39,571 nucleotides of DNA from CAZILN01 sp964540005 (GTDB lineage Bacteria > Bacteroidota > Bacteroidia > Bacteroidales > SM23-62): NCBI GenBank assembly GCA_964540005.1, contig CAZILN010000366.1, positions 1 through 39,571 on the forward strand, in the 5' to 3' direction. Every line of letters starts with the position of its first letter. Positions within the stretch are counted from its first letter, which is position 1. Of the stretch, positions 8,363 to 17,481 are shown piece by piece. The translations under genes and the position numbers were made by a program. The notes beneath the pieces were generated by a model that saw nothing but the letters and a program-made list of their open reading frames with translations, was not told where the DNA came from and ran no database searches.

Positions 8363-9283
8363 TTAAGGATGAAACTTAAGTGAGCTTCCCTCAGGTGATA
8401 CTTTCAGGCTGGCCTTCCTCCCTATTATCAGTGCATGATTGGGATCCTGGTGGCCGGCCGGAAAGGCAAATCCTACAGGATATCCATAGGGCTCTACTGC
8501 AGAAGATATGATGCGGTAAGCATCCTTTCCGAATGATGTTTCATTATCATGCATATCAGTCATATAACCTGCAATTAACCCGCTGAGACCCTCAAGGAAC
8601 CCGCTGGCTTTCAGATTCATCATCATCCTGTCGATATGATAAAGGTATTCATCCACATCTTCCAGGAAGAGTATCCTGTTCCCGGTCTTATACTGCCAGG
8701 GAGTGGCCTGAAGAGAATAGATCACCGATAAATTCCCGCCAATAAGCTCACCCGAAGCATGTCCTTCTATATTCAGCGGATGTGCCGGGAAATGATAATC
8801 TTCAATCTGATGGAAAAGGGCTTTATACAGGCTGTCTGCAGAGGTATTTATTTCGGGCTCCCCGGCGCGGTAACTGAAAGGCATCATGGCATGCATGGCC
8901 TCCACCCCTTCCCGGTTAAACAGGGCATGAAGTGCAGTAATATCACTGTACCCAATAAGCCAGCAGGGCTGTTTTTTGAATCCTTCCAGATCGAGCGAAT
9001 TCAGCAACCTGACGGTCCCGTATCCACCCCTGCAGCAAAAGATGGCCTTAATACCCGGATCATCAAGTGCTTTCTGCAATAAAGCGAGGCGGGTGGAATC
9101 ATCACCGGCAAACTGGTTGTTGCGGCTGAACAGCTCCGGTTCTGCCTGTACTTCCAGTCCCCATTCCCGGGTGGCCAGGTCAAGGAAATCCTGTATCTCG
9201 CTTTCAAGAATGGCCCGGGCAGGGGCCACCAGTGCCACCCTGTCTCCTTTCTGTAATTTACGCGCCCGGATCATAGCCTGCAT
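8363..9283 (-). CDS. LD-carboxypeptidase (peptidase S66 family)
   Basis: 306 residues, a normal S66 length. The family cleaves the L-Lys/DAP-D-Ala bond of murein tetrapeptides during cell-wall recycling, usually in the cytoplasm, using a Ser-Glu-His triad. The serine lies in IGYSDITALH, the glutamate in FLEDVDEYLYHIDRM and the histidine in AFPAGHQDPNHAL. The N-terminus KLQKGDRVALVAPA is also typical. No signal peptide is seen. The gene is divergent from metG across 95 bases and upstream of yraN. Confidence 0.93.
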   Translation of the reverse strand: MQAMIRARKLQKGDRVALVAPARAILESEIQDFLDLATREWGLEVQAEPELFSRNNQFAGDDSTRLALLQKALDDPGIKAIFCCRGGYGTVRLLNSLDLEGFKKQPCWLIGYSDITALHALFNREGVEAMHAMMPFSYRAGEPEINTSADSLYKALFHQIEDYHFPAHPLNIEGHASGELIGGNLSVIYSLQATPWQYKTGNRILFLEDVDEYLYHIDRMMMNLKASGFLEGLSGLIAGYMTDMHDNETSFGKDAYRIISSAVEPYGYPVGFAFPAGHQDPNHALIIGRKASLKVSPEGSSLKFHP

Positions 9284-9325
9284 TAACCAATAATATACCT
9301 GCTAATATACATGCTATTTTTCTAC

Positions 9326-9333
9326 TATCTTTG
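9326..9333 (+). promoter_or_regulatory. TAnnTTTG promoter box for metG
   Basis: TATCTTTG, a full consensus match, with the metG ATG 45 bases downstream. It lies in the divergent gap between the LD-carboxypeptidase gene and metG. Confidence 0.5.
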
Positions 9334-9378
9334 TCGGAATCAGCAGCAGCTTGTAAAATTCCTAATTCAGCCCCTTAA

Positions 9379-11412
9379 ATGAAGAAGTATAAAAGACACC
9401 TGATTACCGCAGCCCTTCCCTATGCCAACGGCCCGGTCCATATAGGCCATCTCGCAGGGGTATATATCCCGGCAGACATTTATACCAGATACCTCAGGTT
9501 AAAAAAGGAAGATGTAATATTCGTCTGCGGATCAGATGAACATGGTGTTCCCATAACACTAAAAGCCCGCAAGGAGGGTATCAGTCCACAGGACGTTGTT
9601 GACAAATACCACGAACTGAACAAAAAAAGTTTTGAAAATTTCGGTATTTCCTTTGATATATTTCACCGAACCACAGCTCCCACTCATTATAAAACGGCTT
9701 CCGGATTTTTCAGGAAACTGTATGACCAGGGTGAATTTCTGGAAAAAACCGCTGAGCAATACTATGACAGCGAAGCAGAACAATTCCTGGCCGACAGGTA
9801 TATTACCGGTACCTGTCCGCATTGCAGCCATGATTCAGCCTATGGTGATCAGTGCGAGAACTGTGGTACTTCACTGAGTCCTGCCGACCTTATCAACCCC
9901 CGATCAACCATCAGCGGCAGCCAGCCTGTTCTTAAGGAAACCAGGCACTGGTACCTTCCCCTTGACAGCTACGAACCCTTCCTCAGGCAATGGATACTGG
10001 AAGAAAACAAACACTGGAAAACCAATGTATACGGGCAGTGCAAATCCTGGATTGACGGCGGACTGGAAGCCAGGGCCGTTACCAGGGACCTCGACTGGGG
10101 AATTCCTGTTCCTGTGGAAGGTGCTGAAGGTAAAGTGCTTTATGTCTGGTTCGATGCCCCAATAGGTTACATCTCGGCTACCAAGGACCTCACTCCGGAC
10201 TGGGAGAAATACTGGAAGGATCCGCAGAGCAGGATGATACATTTCATAGGGAAAGACAATATTGTATTTCATTGCATTATTTTCCCTGCCATGCTTAAAT
10301 CAGAAGGATCATATATCCTTCCGGAAAACGTACCTGCCAATGAATTCCTGAACCTTGAAGGGGATAAGATCTCAACTTCAAGGAACTGGGCGGTCTGGTT
10401 GCACGAATACCTGGATGATTTCCCCCAGCAGAAAGATGTGCTGAGATATGTTCTCTGTGCCAACGCCCCGGAAACCAAAGACAATGATTTCACATGGAAG
10501 GACTTCCAGGCCAGGAATAATAATGAACTGGTTGCCATTCTGGGAAATTTTGTCAACCGTACCCTTGTCCTGACCCACAACTATTTCGACGGGATTGTGC
10601 CTGAACTGACAGACCCTGACAGCTACGACCGGTCTGTATTGAATGAAATGAAATCATGCAGGCTCAAAGTAGAATCGGCTCTTGATAATTTTCGCTTTCG
10701 TGAAGCACTTAAGGAAGCTATGATCCTGGCACGAATCGGCAATAAATACCTGGCCGACAAGGAACCCTGGAAACTGATCAAAACCGATGAAAAACCGGTC
10801 AGGAATATCCTGAATGTCTCCCTGCAGATCACGGCAAATATTTCTGCATTGATAGAACCCTTTCTGCCGGATACTACAAAAAAGTTACAGGAGTTTTTAA
10901 ATATCTCCGCCATAGACTGGCAGGATATCGGAAATCCCTCGCTGATGGATCCCGGGCACAGGATCAACAAATACAGGCTGCTTTTTGATAAAATAGAGGA
11001 TAAAACCATACAAAAACAACTGGACAGGCTGGAGGGGATTAAAAAGGAAAATGAATCGGCCGGGAAAGGACTGCTGCCCCGGAAGAATCAGATCAGTTAT
11101 GATGATTTCAGTAAGATGGATATACGTATTGCCACCATCCTGCATGCCGAGAAAATCCCTAAAACAGATAAGCTGATTAAGCTGAGCCTTGATACGGGTA
11201 TGGATAAACGATGCGTTGTTTCAGGTATTGCTGAATACTTCGACCCTGCAACGATCATAGGCAGGAAGGTGTGCATACTGGCCAACCTTGAACCGAGAAA
11301 AATCAGGGGTATAGAATCTCACGGGATGATATTGCTGGCTGAAAATCCTGAGGGCAGCCTGATCCTGGTTTCACCGGATGATGGTGCAGTCAACGGGGCA
11401 AGCGTGAAATAG
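9379..11412 (+). CDS. metG: Methionyl-tRNA synthetase with C-terminal tRNA-binding domain
   Basis: 677 residues. Charges tRNA-Met with methionine. The class I HIGH motif is at residues 21-24 (PYANGPVHIGH). A zinc knuckle CPHC...CENC lies around residues 145-163. The KMSKS loop has the variant form KISTS (about residue 330). An anticodon-binding helical domain follows, and the last part from about residue 573 (MDIRIATILHAEKIPKTDKL) is an EMAPII/Trbp111-like tRNA-binding domain that dimerises the enzyme. Its stop codon is separated by a single base from the stop of the convergent SPOR gene, with no terminator hairpin between them. Confidence 0.97.
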   Translation: MKKYKRHLITAALPYANGPVHIGHLAGVYIPADIYTRYLRLKKEDVIFVCGSDEHGVPITLKARKEGISPQDVVDKYHELNKKSFENFGISFDIFHRTTAPTHYKTASGFFRKLYDQGEFLEKTAEQYYDSEAEQFLADRYITGTCPHCSHDSAYGDQCENCGTSLSPADLINPRSTISGSQPVLKETRHWYLPLDSYEPFLRQWILEENKHWKTNVYGQCKSWIDGGLEARAVTRDLDWGIPVPVEGAEGKVLYVWFDAPIGYISATKDLTPDWEKYWKDPQSRMIHFIGKDNIVFHCIIFPAMLKSEGSYILPENVPANEFLNLEGDKISTSRNWAVWLHEYLDDFPQQKDVLRYVLCANAPETKDNDFTWKDFQARNNNELVAILGNFVNRTLVLTHNYFDGIVPELTDPDSYDRSVLNEMKSCRLKVESALDNFRFREALKEAMILARIGNKYLADKEPWKLIKTDEKPVRNILNVSLQITANISALIEPFLPDTTKKLQEFLNISAIDWQDIGNPSLMDPGHRINKYRLLFDKIEDKTIQKQLDRLEGIKKENESAGKGLLPRKNQISYDDFSKMDIRIATILHAEKIPKTDKLIKLSLDTGMDKRCVVSGIAEYFDPATIIGRKVCILANLEPRKIRGIESHGMILLAENPEGSLILVSPDDGAVNGASVK

Positions 11413-11413
11413 T

Positions 11414-12361
11414 TCATTCACTGTATAACCAGGCCTTATCATTGAGTTCGGAACGGACTGCCGTAAGTTGGGTTTCCGATTCCTGCCTGTCTGCAGAAGA
11501 AAAGACCGATACCCTGTACTTATTGCTCCCGGTAAACAGCAGCCTGGCTTCATAGCCACTGTCCCTCATAATCCTAATCTGCTCCCGTGCATTGGCAAAA
11601 TCTTCATAGCTTCCAACAATAATATGATAACGGCTTACTTCCGGTACTATATCGGCGACATCCTTCTGCTCATCGGTACTGACAGTCCTGACGGGGTTAT
11701 CTCCGGTTACCAATTCGGTACTGTCCTTTTTGAAAGGATTAACGGAACTGATATTAAAATTCCCGTTATTCATACTTCCCGACCGGAAAGCAATTATTAC
11801 CGCTGCAGTAAGAACACTGGCTGCCACGGCTGCATAAACCCATTTCCTGATCACAGCACGATCCGGGGAGCCACCCCTTGCATCGCCCTGCATCCTGAGC
11901 TTTCTGGCAGGCATGGGACTGACCTCACCGAGATACCTCACGAACGATAAACCATAGGATTCAAGCATGAGGTTTGCACTCAGTTCCGGCTGAAACTGTA
12001 TCAGTTGTTTACTGTCAGTATAAAAATAACCCAGATCATCCAGTAGGTATTTACTGCCGGTGAAAAGGGTTGATTTGATTTCTTTTACCAGTTTTTCTAT
12101 AGCTTTCTTTGCATCCCCGTAATCAATTTTTTCCTTACGGGCCAGGTAAGCCGTAAGCAGTCCGTCATTGTACCGCAGGTCCCTGTTAAAAATCAGTGAT
12201 TTTGCCGGGGGATAAATGGACCTGCTTGTATAATTAATCTCTGCCGGCTGATAATTCGCTACCAGTGCACCGATTCCCGGTATTATGACGCAATCATGCT
12301 CATACAATAGCTCCAGTATGTTTCCTGCCAGGTTCATTTCAGTAAAGACAAAAGTAACCAA
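11414..12361 (-). CDS. HU-CCDC81-type domain and SPOR domain membrane protein
   Basis: 315 residues. The N-terminal 150 residues match the Bacteroidota HU/CCDC81-like domain (ELLYEHDCVIIPGIGALVANY; FNRDLRYNDGLLTAYLA). One transmembrane segment follows near residues 170-190 (VYAAVAASVLTAAVIIAF), then a low-complexity stretch and a C-terminal SPOR domain (YHIIVGSYEDFANAREQ... KYRVSVFSS). SPOR domains bind denuded septal peptidoglycan, so the protein likely sits in the inner membrane with its C-terminus in the periplasm and acts in division or envelope shaping. The Met at 12337 (MNLAGNILELL) may be the real start. Divergent from the wbpE-like gene. Confidence 0.87.
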   Translation of the reverse strand: MVTFVFTEMNLAGNILELLYEHDCVIIPGIGALVANYQPAEINYTSRSIYPPAKSLIFNRDLRYNDGLLTAYLARKEKIDYGDAKKAIEKLVKEIKSTLFTGSKYLLDDLGYFYTDSKQLIQFQPELSANLMLESYGLSFVRYLGEVSPMPARKLRMQGDARGGSPDRAVIRKWVYAAVAASVLTAAVIIAFRSGSMNNGNFNISSVNPFKKDSTELVTGDNPVRTVSTDEQKDVADIVPEVSRYHIIVGSYEDFANAREQIRIMRDSGYEARLLFTGSNKYRVSVFSSADRQESETQLTAVRSELNDKAWLYSE

Positions 12362-12431
12362 AAAATAACTTCCTGGAATTATTCTGATAGGTAATTATTA
12401 TCTTAGTGCGTCTGTTAAAATATTTAAGTCT

Positions 12432-13565
12432 ATGGAAGCAATCAGAATGGTGGATCTTAAGGGGCAGTATCTCAATATTAAAGATGAAATTGATGCTGCC
12501 ATTAAAGAAGTTTTTGATGACACCACATTTATTAAAGGTCCGCAGGTAGCCAGATTTGAGGAAGAAATGGCTGCCTATCTCGATGTTAACCAGGTAATTG
12601 GCTGTGCCAATGGGACAGATGCCCTGATGCTGGCTTTAAAAGCCCTGGACCTGGAACCGGGTGATGAGGTAATAACCAGTCCCTTTTCATTTATTTCAAC
12701 CATTGAAGTCATAAAACTGCTCAGGCTGGTTCCAGTACTGGCTGACATAACAAAGGACACCTTCAATATTGACCCTGCTGAAATCGAACGTAACATTACC
12801 GATCGTACCAGGGCCATCATCCCTGTTCATCTTTTCGGCCAGTGCGCCAATATGTTCCCCATCCAGAAGCTGGCTAAAGAGCATGATCTGTTTGTCATTG
12901 AGGATGCCGCCCAATCACTGGGGGCGGATTACATTTTCCCAAACGGAAAAAAGAAGAAATCCGGGACTATCGGGGATATTGGCTGCACATCATTTTTCCC
13001 TTCAAAGAATCTTGGTTGTTATGGAGACGGGGGTGCCCTGTTTACTGATAATGAGGATCTTGCCCAGAAAATCAGGTCCATCTCCAATCATGGAATGAAG
13101 GAAAGGTATTATTATGAAGAGGTCGGGGTGAACTCGCGCCTGGACAGCCTCCAGGCTGCCATCCTGAGTGTTAAACTTAAGTACCTGGATGCTTACGGCG
13201 AGGCAAGACAGAAAGCTGCTGCTTTCTATGATGAACGACTGGATCCGATTCCCTGTCTCAGGATCCCTTCCCGCGCAGATCACTCCAATCATATTTTCCA
13301 TCAGTACAGCATCTTACTGTATAGTTGCAGCAGGGATGAGCTTAAGGATTACCTTCATGAACATGCTATCCCCTCGGCTATATATTATCCTGTCCCGTTG
13401 CACCTCCAGCAAGCCTATAAGGACCTTAAACACAAAGCAGGTGATTTCCCGGTCGCCGAACAAATATCCGAAAGCATACTTTCTCTTCCCATGCATACGG
13501 AGCTGACAACCGAACAACTGGAATACATTACCGGCCACATTCAGAAATTTACCGGATACAAGTAA
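12432..13565 (+). CDS. wbpE: DegT/DnrJ-family sugar 3-aminotransferase (WbpE/WlbC-like)
   Basis: 377 residues, PLP-dependent aspartate-aminotransferase fold. The PLP lysine is K192 in FFPSKNLGCYGDGGA and the pyridine-nitrogen aspartate is D158 in VIEDAAQSLGA. The sequence resembles WbpE/WlbC, which transfer an amino group to C3 of UDP-3-keto-GlcNAcA to give UDP-GlcNAc(3NH2)A. This assignment is strengthened by the next two genes, a WbpD-like acetyltransferase and a WbpB-like oxidase. It is the first gene of the plus-strand sugar cluster. A weak TATCTTAG box (one mismatch) lies at 12399-12406. Confidence 0.88.
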   Translation: MEAIRMVDLKGQYLNIKDEIDAAIKEVFDDTTFIKGPQVARFEEEMAAYLDVNQVIGCANGTDALMLALKALDLEPGDEVITSPFSFISTIEVIKLLRLVPVLADITKDTFNIDPAEIERNITDRTRAIIPVHLFGQCANMFPIQKLAKEHDLFVIEDAAQSLGADYIFPNGKKKKSGTIGDIGCTSFFPSKNLGCYGDGGALFTDNEDLAQKIRSISNHGMKERYYYEEVGVNSRLDSLQAAILSVKLKYLDAYGEARQKAAAFYDERLDPIPCLRIPSRADHSNHIFHQYSILLYSCSRDELKDYLHEHAIPSAIYYPVPLHLQQAYKDLKHKAGDFPVAEQISESILSLPMHTELTTEQLEYITGHIQKFTGYK

Positions 13566-13574
13566 GCATACTAT

Positions 13575-14156
13575 ATGGAAAAAGAATATTTTGCCCATGA
13601 AACGGCAGTAATTGATGAGGATTGCTCAATCGGCAAAGGTACCAGGATATGGCATTTTACACATATAATGAGTAATGCTGTTCTGGGTGAAAACTGTAAC
13701 CTGGGACAGAATGTGCTTGTCTCCAGTGATGTGGTACTTGGTAAAAATGTAAAGGTTCAGAATAATGTTTCCATATATACAGGCGTTATCTGTGAGGATG
13801 ATGTTTTTCTGGGACCTTCCATGGTATTTACCAATATTATCAATCCCAGGTCTGCCATAATAAGAAAAAATGAATATGTACAGACCCTTGTTGCTAAAGG
13901 AGCGACAATAGGAGCCAATGCTACCATTATCTGCGGCAACACGCTTGGTAAATATTGCTTTATAGGGGCCGGTGCAGTAGTTAACAAGCCGGTAAAGCCC
14001 TATTCACTTGTAGTCGGAAATCCCGCCCGCCATATAGGCTGGATGAGTGAATACGGACACCGCCTCATTTTTAATAAGGAAGGACTGGCCGTTTGTCCCG
14101 AAAGCAAAGAGAGGTACAGACTGCATAATGGTGAGGTGGAGAAGATCGAAAATTGA
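13575..14156 (+). CDS. wbpD: WbpD/WlbB-like UDP-GlcNAc(3NH2)A N-acetyltransferase
   Basis: 193 residues built on left-handed beta-helix hexapeptide repeats (IGKGTRIWHFTHI, LGENCNLGQNVLV, LGKNVKVQNNVSI, IGANATIICGNTLG). WbpD acetylates the 3-amino group using acetyl-CoA to give UDP-GlcNAc(3NAc)A. The C-terminal segment VVGNPARHIGWMSEYGHRL is characteristic of this subgroup. It starts nine bases after the aminotransferase gene and its stop abuts a promoter box for the next gene. Confidence 0.9.
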   Translation: MEKEYFAHETAVIDEDCSIGKGTRIWHFTHIMSNAVLGENCNLGQNVLVSSDVVLGKNVKVQNNVSIYTGVICEDDVFLGPSMVFTNIINPRSAIIRKNEYVQTLVAKGATIGANATIICGNTLGKYCFIGAGAVVNKPVKPYSLVVGNPARHIGWMSEYGHRLIFNKEGLAVCPESKERYRLHNGEVEKIEN

Positions 14157-14159
14157 TTG

Positions 14160-14167
14160 TATATTTG
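14160..14167 (+). promoter_or_regulatory. TAnnTTTG box before the wbpB-like gene
   Basis: TATATTTG, starting three bases after the wbpD stop codon and 18 bases before the ATG at 14186. If active, it separates the wbpB-like gene from strict co-transcription and rules out the upstream TTG at 14153 as the start for that transcript. Confidence 0.4.
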
Positions 14168-14185
14168 CCATCTCAAAGACAGCTT

Positions 14186-15142
14186 ATGGGCCAGGGAAAT
14201 AATAATTTTGCCATAATCGGAGTTGCCGGATATATCGCTGTCAGGCATTTGAGAGCTATTAAGGAGACCGGCAATAACCTTCTTGCAGCACTTGATCTTC
14301 ATGACAGCGTTGGAATAATTGATTCCTATTTTCCCGATGCCGATTTTTTTGTTGAGTTTGAACGCTTTGACAGGCACATCGATAAACTTCGCAGGGAAGG
14401 CAGGCAGGTTGATTATGTGAGTATCTGTTCTCCAAATTACCTGCATGATTCTCATATCCGGTTTGCCCTGAGAAGCGGCTCCCATGCTATTTGTGAAAAA
14501 CCTGTTGTATTGAATCCCTGGAACATCGATGCCCTTATCGATTATGAAAAAGAGACCAGTAAAAGGGTTTACAACATCCTGCAGCTCCGCCTTCATCCTT
14601 CAATACAGGTCCTTAGAAAATCCATACTGAATAATTCCAGCAAAAAGGTACATGATGTTGACCTGACATATATAACCAGCCGGGGCAACTGGTATCATTA
14701 TTCATGGAAGGGAAATCCCATCAAATCAGGGGGTGTGGCTACCAATATCGGGGTTCATTTTTTTGATATGCTCATTTGGATATTTGGTGATGTCAAAGAA
14801 AACATTATCCACCTGTGCCAGGATGATAAAGCAGCAGGATTTCTGCGTCTTGAGCGGGCCAGTATACGTTGGTTCCTGAGTATTGACTATAACGATCTTC
14901 CTGATTCCGTCAAGGCTACATCCCAGAGAACATTCCGCAGTATTATCATGGACAATGAAGAGATAGAATTCAGTGATGGTTTCACTGATCTGCATACAAA
15001 ATCATACCAGGAAATACTTGCCGGAAGGGGATTCCTGCTGGAGGATGTCAGAAAATCCATTGACACTGTTTATACGATCAAGAATGCCAGGCCTGATCCT
15101 CCTGCAAAGGATTATCATCCCTTCCTGGAAAAATTATTGTAA
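14186..15142 (+). CDS. wbpB: WbpB/WlbA-like UDP-GlcNAcA 3-dehydrogenase (Gfo/Idh/MocA family)
   Basis: 318 residues from the ATG at 14186, which is preferred because the product then starts just before the nucleotide-binding strand FAIIGVAGYIAVRH. The catalytic region CEKPVVLNPWNID and the NIGVHFFDML helix are typical of the WbpB/WlbA group, which oxidises C3 of UDP-GlcNAcA with tightly bound NAD. It provides the keto sugar used by the aminotransferase encoded two genes upstream. An open frame continues upstream to a TTG at 14153 overlapping wbpD, which I consider less likely. Confidence 0.9.
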   Translation: MGQGNNNFAIIGVAGYIAVRHLRAIKETGNNLLAALDLHDSVGIIDSYFPDADFFVEFERFDRHIDKLRREGRQVDYVSICSPNYLHDSHIRFALRSGSHAICEKPVVLNPWNIDALIDYEKETSKRVYNILQLRLHPSIQVLRKSILNNSSKKVHDVDLTYITSRGNWYHYSWKGNPIKSGGVATNIGVHFFDMLIWIFGDVKENIIHLCQDDKAAGFLRLERASIRWFLSIDYNDLPDSVKATSQRTFRSIIMDNEEIEFSDGFTDLHTKSYQEILAGRGFLLEDVRKSIDTVYTIKNARPDPPAKDYHPFLEKLL

Positions 15143-15161
15143 GACGAAATGCTAAAATTTC

Positions 15162-16451
15162 ATGTACGAGGAAATCAGAAACAAACAGAAGAAAATAGCC
15201 GTATTAGGACTCGGTTATGTTGGCCTTCCCATTGCTCTTGAATTTGCAAAGAAAGCAAAGGTTATCGGTTACGATATTAAAGAAGACAGGATCTCCCTGA
15301 TGGGCAAGAAAATTGATCCGAGCAATGAGCTTGCAGCTGATGCTTTTAATGAATGTGATATTGAATTCACATCCGGTAAGGAAAAGCTTTCTGAAGCCAG
15401 TTTCTATATAGTTGCTGTTCCAACACCCATAGATCAGCATAAGCTTCCGGACCTTGAGCCACTGCTGCTGGCAACCCGGACGGTCAGCGAATACCTTGAC
15501 AAGGGTGATTACGTGGTCTATGAATCCACTGTTTATCCAGGATGTACCGAAGAAGACTGTCTTCCTATCCTTGAAAAGGGTTCCGGACTTAAAGCAGGGC
15601 GGGATTTCAAGGTGGGTTTCTCCCCCGAAAGAATAAATCCGGGTGATGACAAGCACACCCTGGCCAATATAGTTAAGGTCACATCCGGTATTGACCCGGA
15701 ATCAGCCGAAGAGATCGCACAGGTATATGAAATGATCATTACTGCGGGGGTATACCGGGCCAGTTCCATCAAGGTAGCAGAGGCTGCCAAAATCATTGAA
15801 AACACACAGAGGGATATTAATATCGCCTTTATGAATGAATTATCGATGATCTTCAACCATATGAACATCAACACATACGAGGTTCTAGAAGCGGCAGGAT
15901 CAAAATGGAACTTTCTCCCATTTTTTCCCGGACTGGTAGGAGGTCACTGCATCGGTGTTGATCCGTACTATCTTTCATACAAGGCCCGGCAGTTCGGTCA
16001 TCATGCACAGATCATCAATTCAGGAAGGTCTATCAATGATGGAATGGGCTCATATGTAGTTAAGGAAGTAATAAAAGAATTGATTGCCTCAGGAAAAACT
16101 GCACGTGAATTGAAAGTGCTTATTATGGGTGTCACATTTAAAGAGAATGTCAGTGACATCAGGAATTCCAAGGTGGCGGACCTTGTAGCGGAATTCCAGG
16201 CTTTCGGCCTGAATGTTGCCGTTACTGATCCGCATTGTGATTCCGATGAAGTAAAAAAAGAATACGGATTCAGCCTGGTGTCTGAACTCTCACCGCCTTA
16301 CGATGTCATAGTCCTTGCTGTTAATCACGATGAATACCTGGAATATCCCGAATCATTTTTCCTGGAAAATGGTACGGATAATCTACTGATAGTAGATATA
16401 AAGGGAATTCTCAGGAAAAAATTCAATTTTAAAAATTACTGGAGCTTATAA
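15162..16451 (+). CDS. UDP-N-acetylhexosamine 6-dehydrogenase (WbpA/WbpO/TviB type)
   Basis: 429 residues. The N-terminal NAD-binding motif is GLGYVGLP (residues 16-23); the catalytic cysteine is C263 in GLVGGHCIGVDPYYL. The enzyme oxidises the C6 hydroxyl of a UDP-HexNAc twice to give the uronic acid. Family members use UDP-GlcNAc (WbpA, TviB) or UDP-GalNAc (WbpO), and I cannot separate these by eye; the wbpB/E/D neighbours favour UDP-GlcNAc. Its stop codon is directly followed by the galE ATG. The 3' part has a diverged, broken copy at 21247-21781. Confidence 0.92.
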   Translation: MYEEIRNKQKKIAVLGLGYVGLPIALEFAKKAKVIGYDIKEDRISLMGKKIDPSNELAADAFNECDIEFTSGKEKLSEASFYIVAVPTPIDQHKLPDLEPLLLATRTVSEYLDKGDYVVYESTVYPGCTEEDCLPILEKGSGLKAGRDFKVGFSPERINPGDDKHTLANIVKVTSGIDPESAEEIAQVYEMIITAGVYRASSIKVAEAAKIIENTQRDINIAFMNELSMIFNHMNINTYEVLEAAGSKWNFLPFFPGLVGGHCIGVDPYYLSYKARQFGHHAQIINSGRSINDGMGSYVVKEVIKELIASGKTARELKVLIMGVTFKENVSDIRNSKVADLVAEFQAFGLNVAVTDPHCDSDEVKKEYGFSLVSELSPPYDVIVLAVNHDEYLEYPESFFLENGTDNLLIVDIKGILRKKFNFKNYWSL

Positions 16452-17480
16452 ATGAAGGGGATGATACTGGTAACAGGCGGAACAGGGTATATAGGTTCAC
16501 ATACCTGTGTTGAACTAATTGAAGCCGGTTATGAGCTTGTCATCATCGATAATCTGTCCAATTCACGCAGGGAAGTCCTGCAGGGCATTCATGAAATTAC
16601 CGGGCATACACCTCATTTTGAGGAATTTGACCTGTGCAACCATAAGCTTGTATCCGAATTTTTTCAACAGTACCGGGATATTCAGGCTGTCATCCATTTT
16701 GCTGCATTCAAATCGGTTGGTGAATCAGTCCAAAAACCCCTCGAATACTATGAAAATAACATAGTATCACTGTGCAACCTTCTCAGGGAAATGAAGAATA
16801 CCGGGATCAGGAACCTGGTTTTTTCTTCCTCCTGCACGGTTTACGGAGAACCGGACCACCTGCCTGTCACCGAATTATCTCCTGTTAAGAAGGCAAACTC
16901 GCCCTATGGGAATACCAAACAATTATCCGAAGAGATCATAGAGGATGTTATTCGATCCGGCAGCCCGCTGTGTGCTGTTTCCCTCAGGTATTTTAACCCC
17001 ATCGGGGCCCATCCCTCCGGACTGATCGGTGAGCTCCCGCAGGGCATTCCTAATAATCTTGTTCCTTTTATCACCCAGACCGCTGCAGGTTTGCTGGATG
17101 AATTACAGGTTTTCGGCGATGATTATAATACCCCGGATGGTACAGCCATTCGCGATTATATCAATGTTGTCGATCTGTCAAAGGCACACGTGGTAGCTGT
17201 TGAAAGCTTACTGGAACATAATAATACTTCAGAATATAAAGTTTATAACCTTGGAACCGGTGAGGGAGCAACGGTCCTGGAGGTTATCAGGTCATTTGAA
17301 AAAGCTACCGGTATAACAATAAAATACAGGATTACCGGCAGGCGGGAAGGAGATGTTGAAAAGGTATTTGCCGATACCTCACTGGCCAACAGGGAACTAG
17401 GGTGGAAATCAATGATTTCCCTGGAAGAGACCCTCCTGTCGGCCTGGAACTGGGAAAAGAAATTCAGGGAACTGGAATAA
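16452..17480 (+). CDS. galE: UDP-glucose 4-epimerase
   Basis: 342 residues, an extended SDR. NAD-binding GGTGYIGSH is at the start, the substrate Ser/Thr region is SSSCTVYGEP and the Y-x-x-x-K pair is in SPYGNTKQ. It interconverts UDP-Glc/UDP-Gal or the N-acetyl forms; next to a HexNAc dehydrogenase, action on UDP-GlcNAc or its uronic acid is possible. It abuts the dehydrogenase gene with no gap and is one base from rfbB. A paralogous pseudogene lies at 21782-22810, where the conserved His of VIHFAAFKSV is Asp. Confidence 0.93.
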   Translation: MKGMILVTGGTGYIGSHTCVELIEAGYELVIIDNLSNSRREVLQGIHEITGHTPHFEEFDLCNHKLVSEFFQQYRDIQAVIHFAAFKSVGESVQKPLEYYENNIVSLCNLLREMKNTGIRNLVFSSSCTVYGEPDHLPVTELSPVKKANSPYGNTKQLSEEIIEDVIRSGSPLCAVSLRYFNPIGAHPSGLIGELPQGIPNNLVPFITQTAAGLLDELQVFGDDYNTPDGTAIRDYINVVDLSKAHVVAVESLLEHNNTSEYKVYNLGTGEGATVLEVIRSFEKATGITIKYRITGRREGDVEKVFADTSLANRELGWKSMISLEETLLSAWNWEKKFRELE

Positions 17481-17481
17481 A

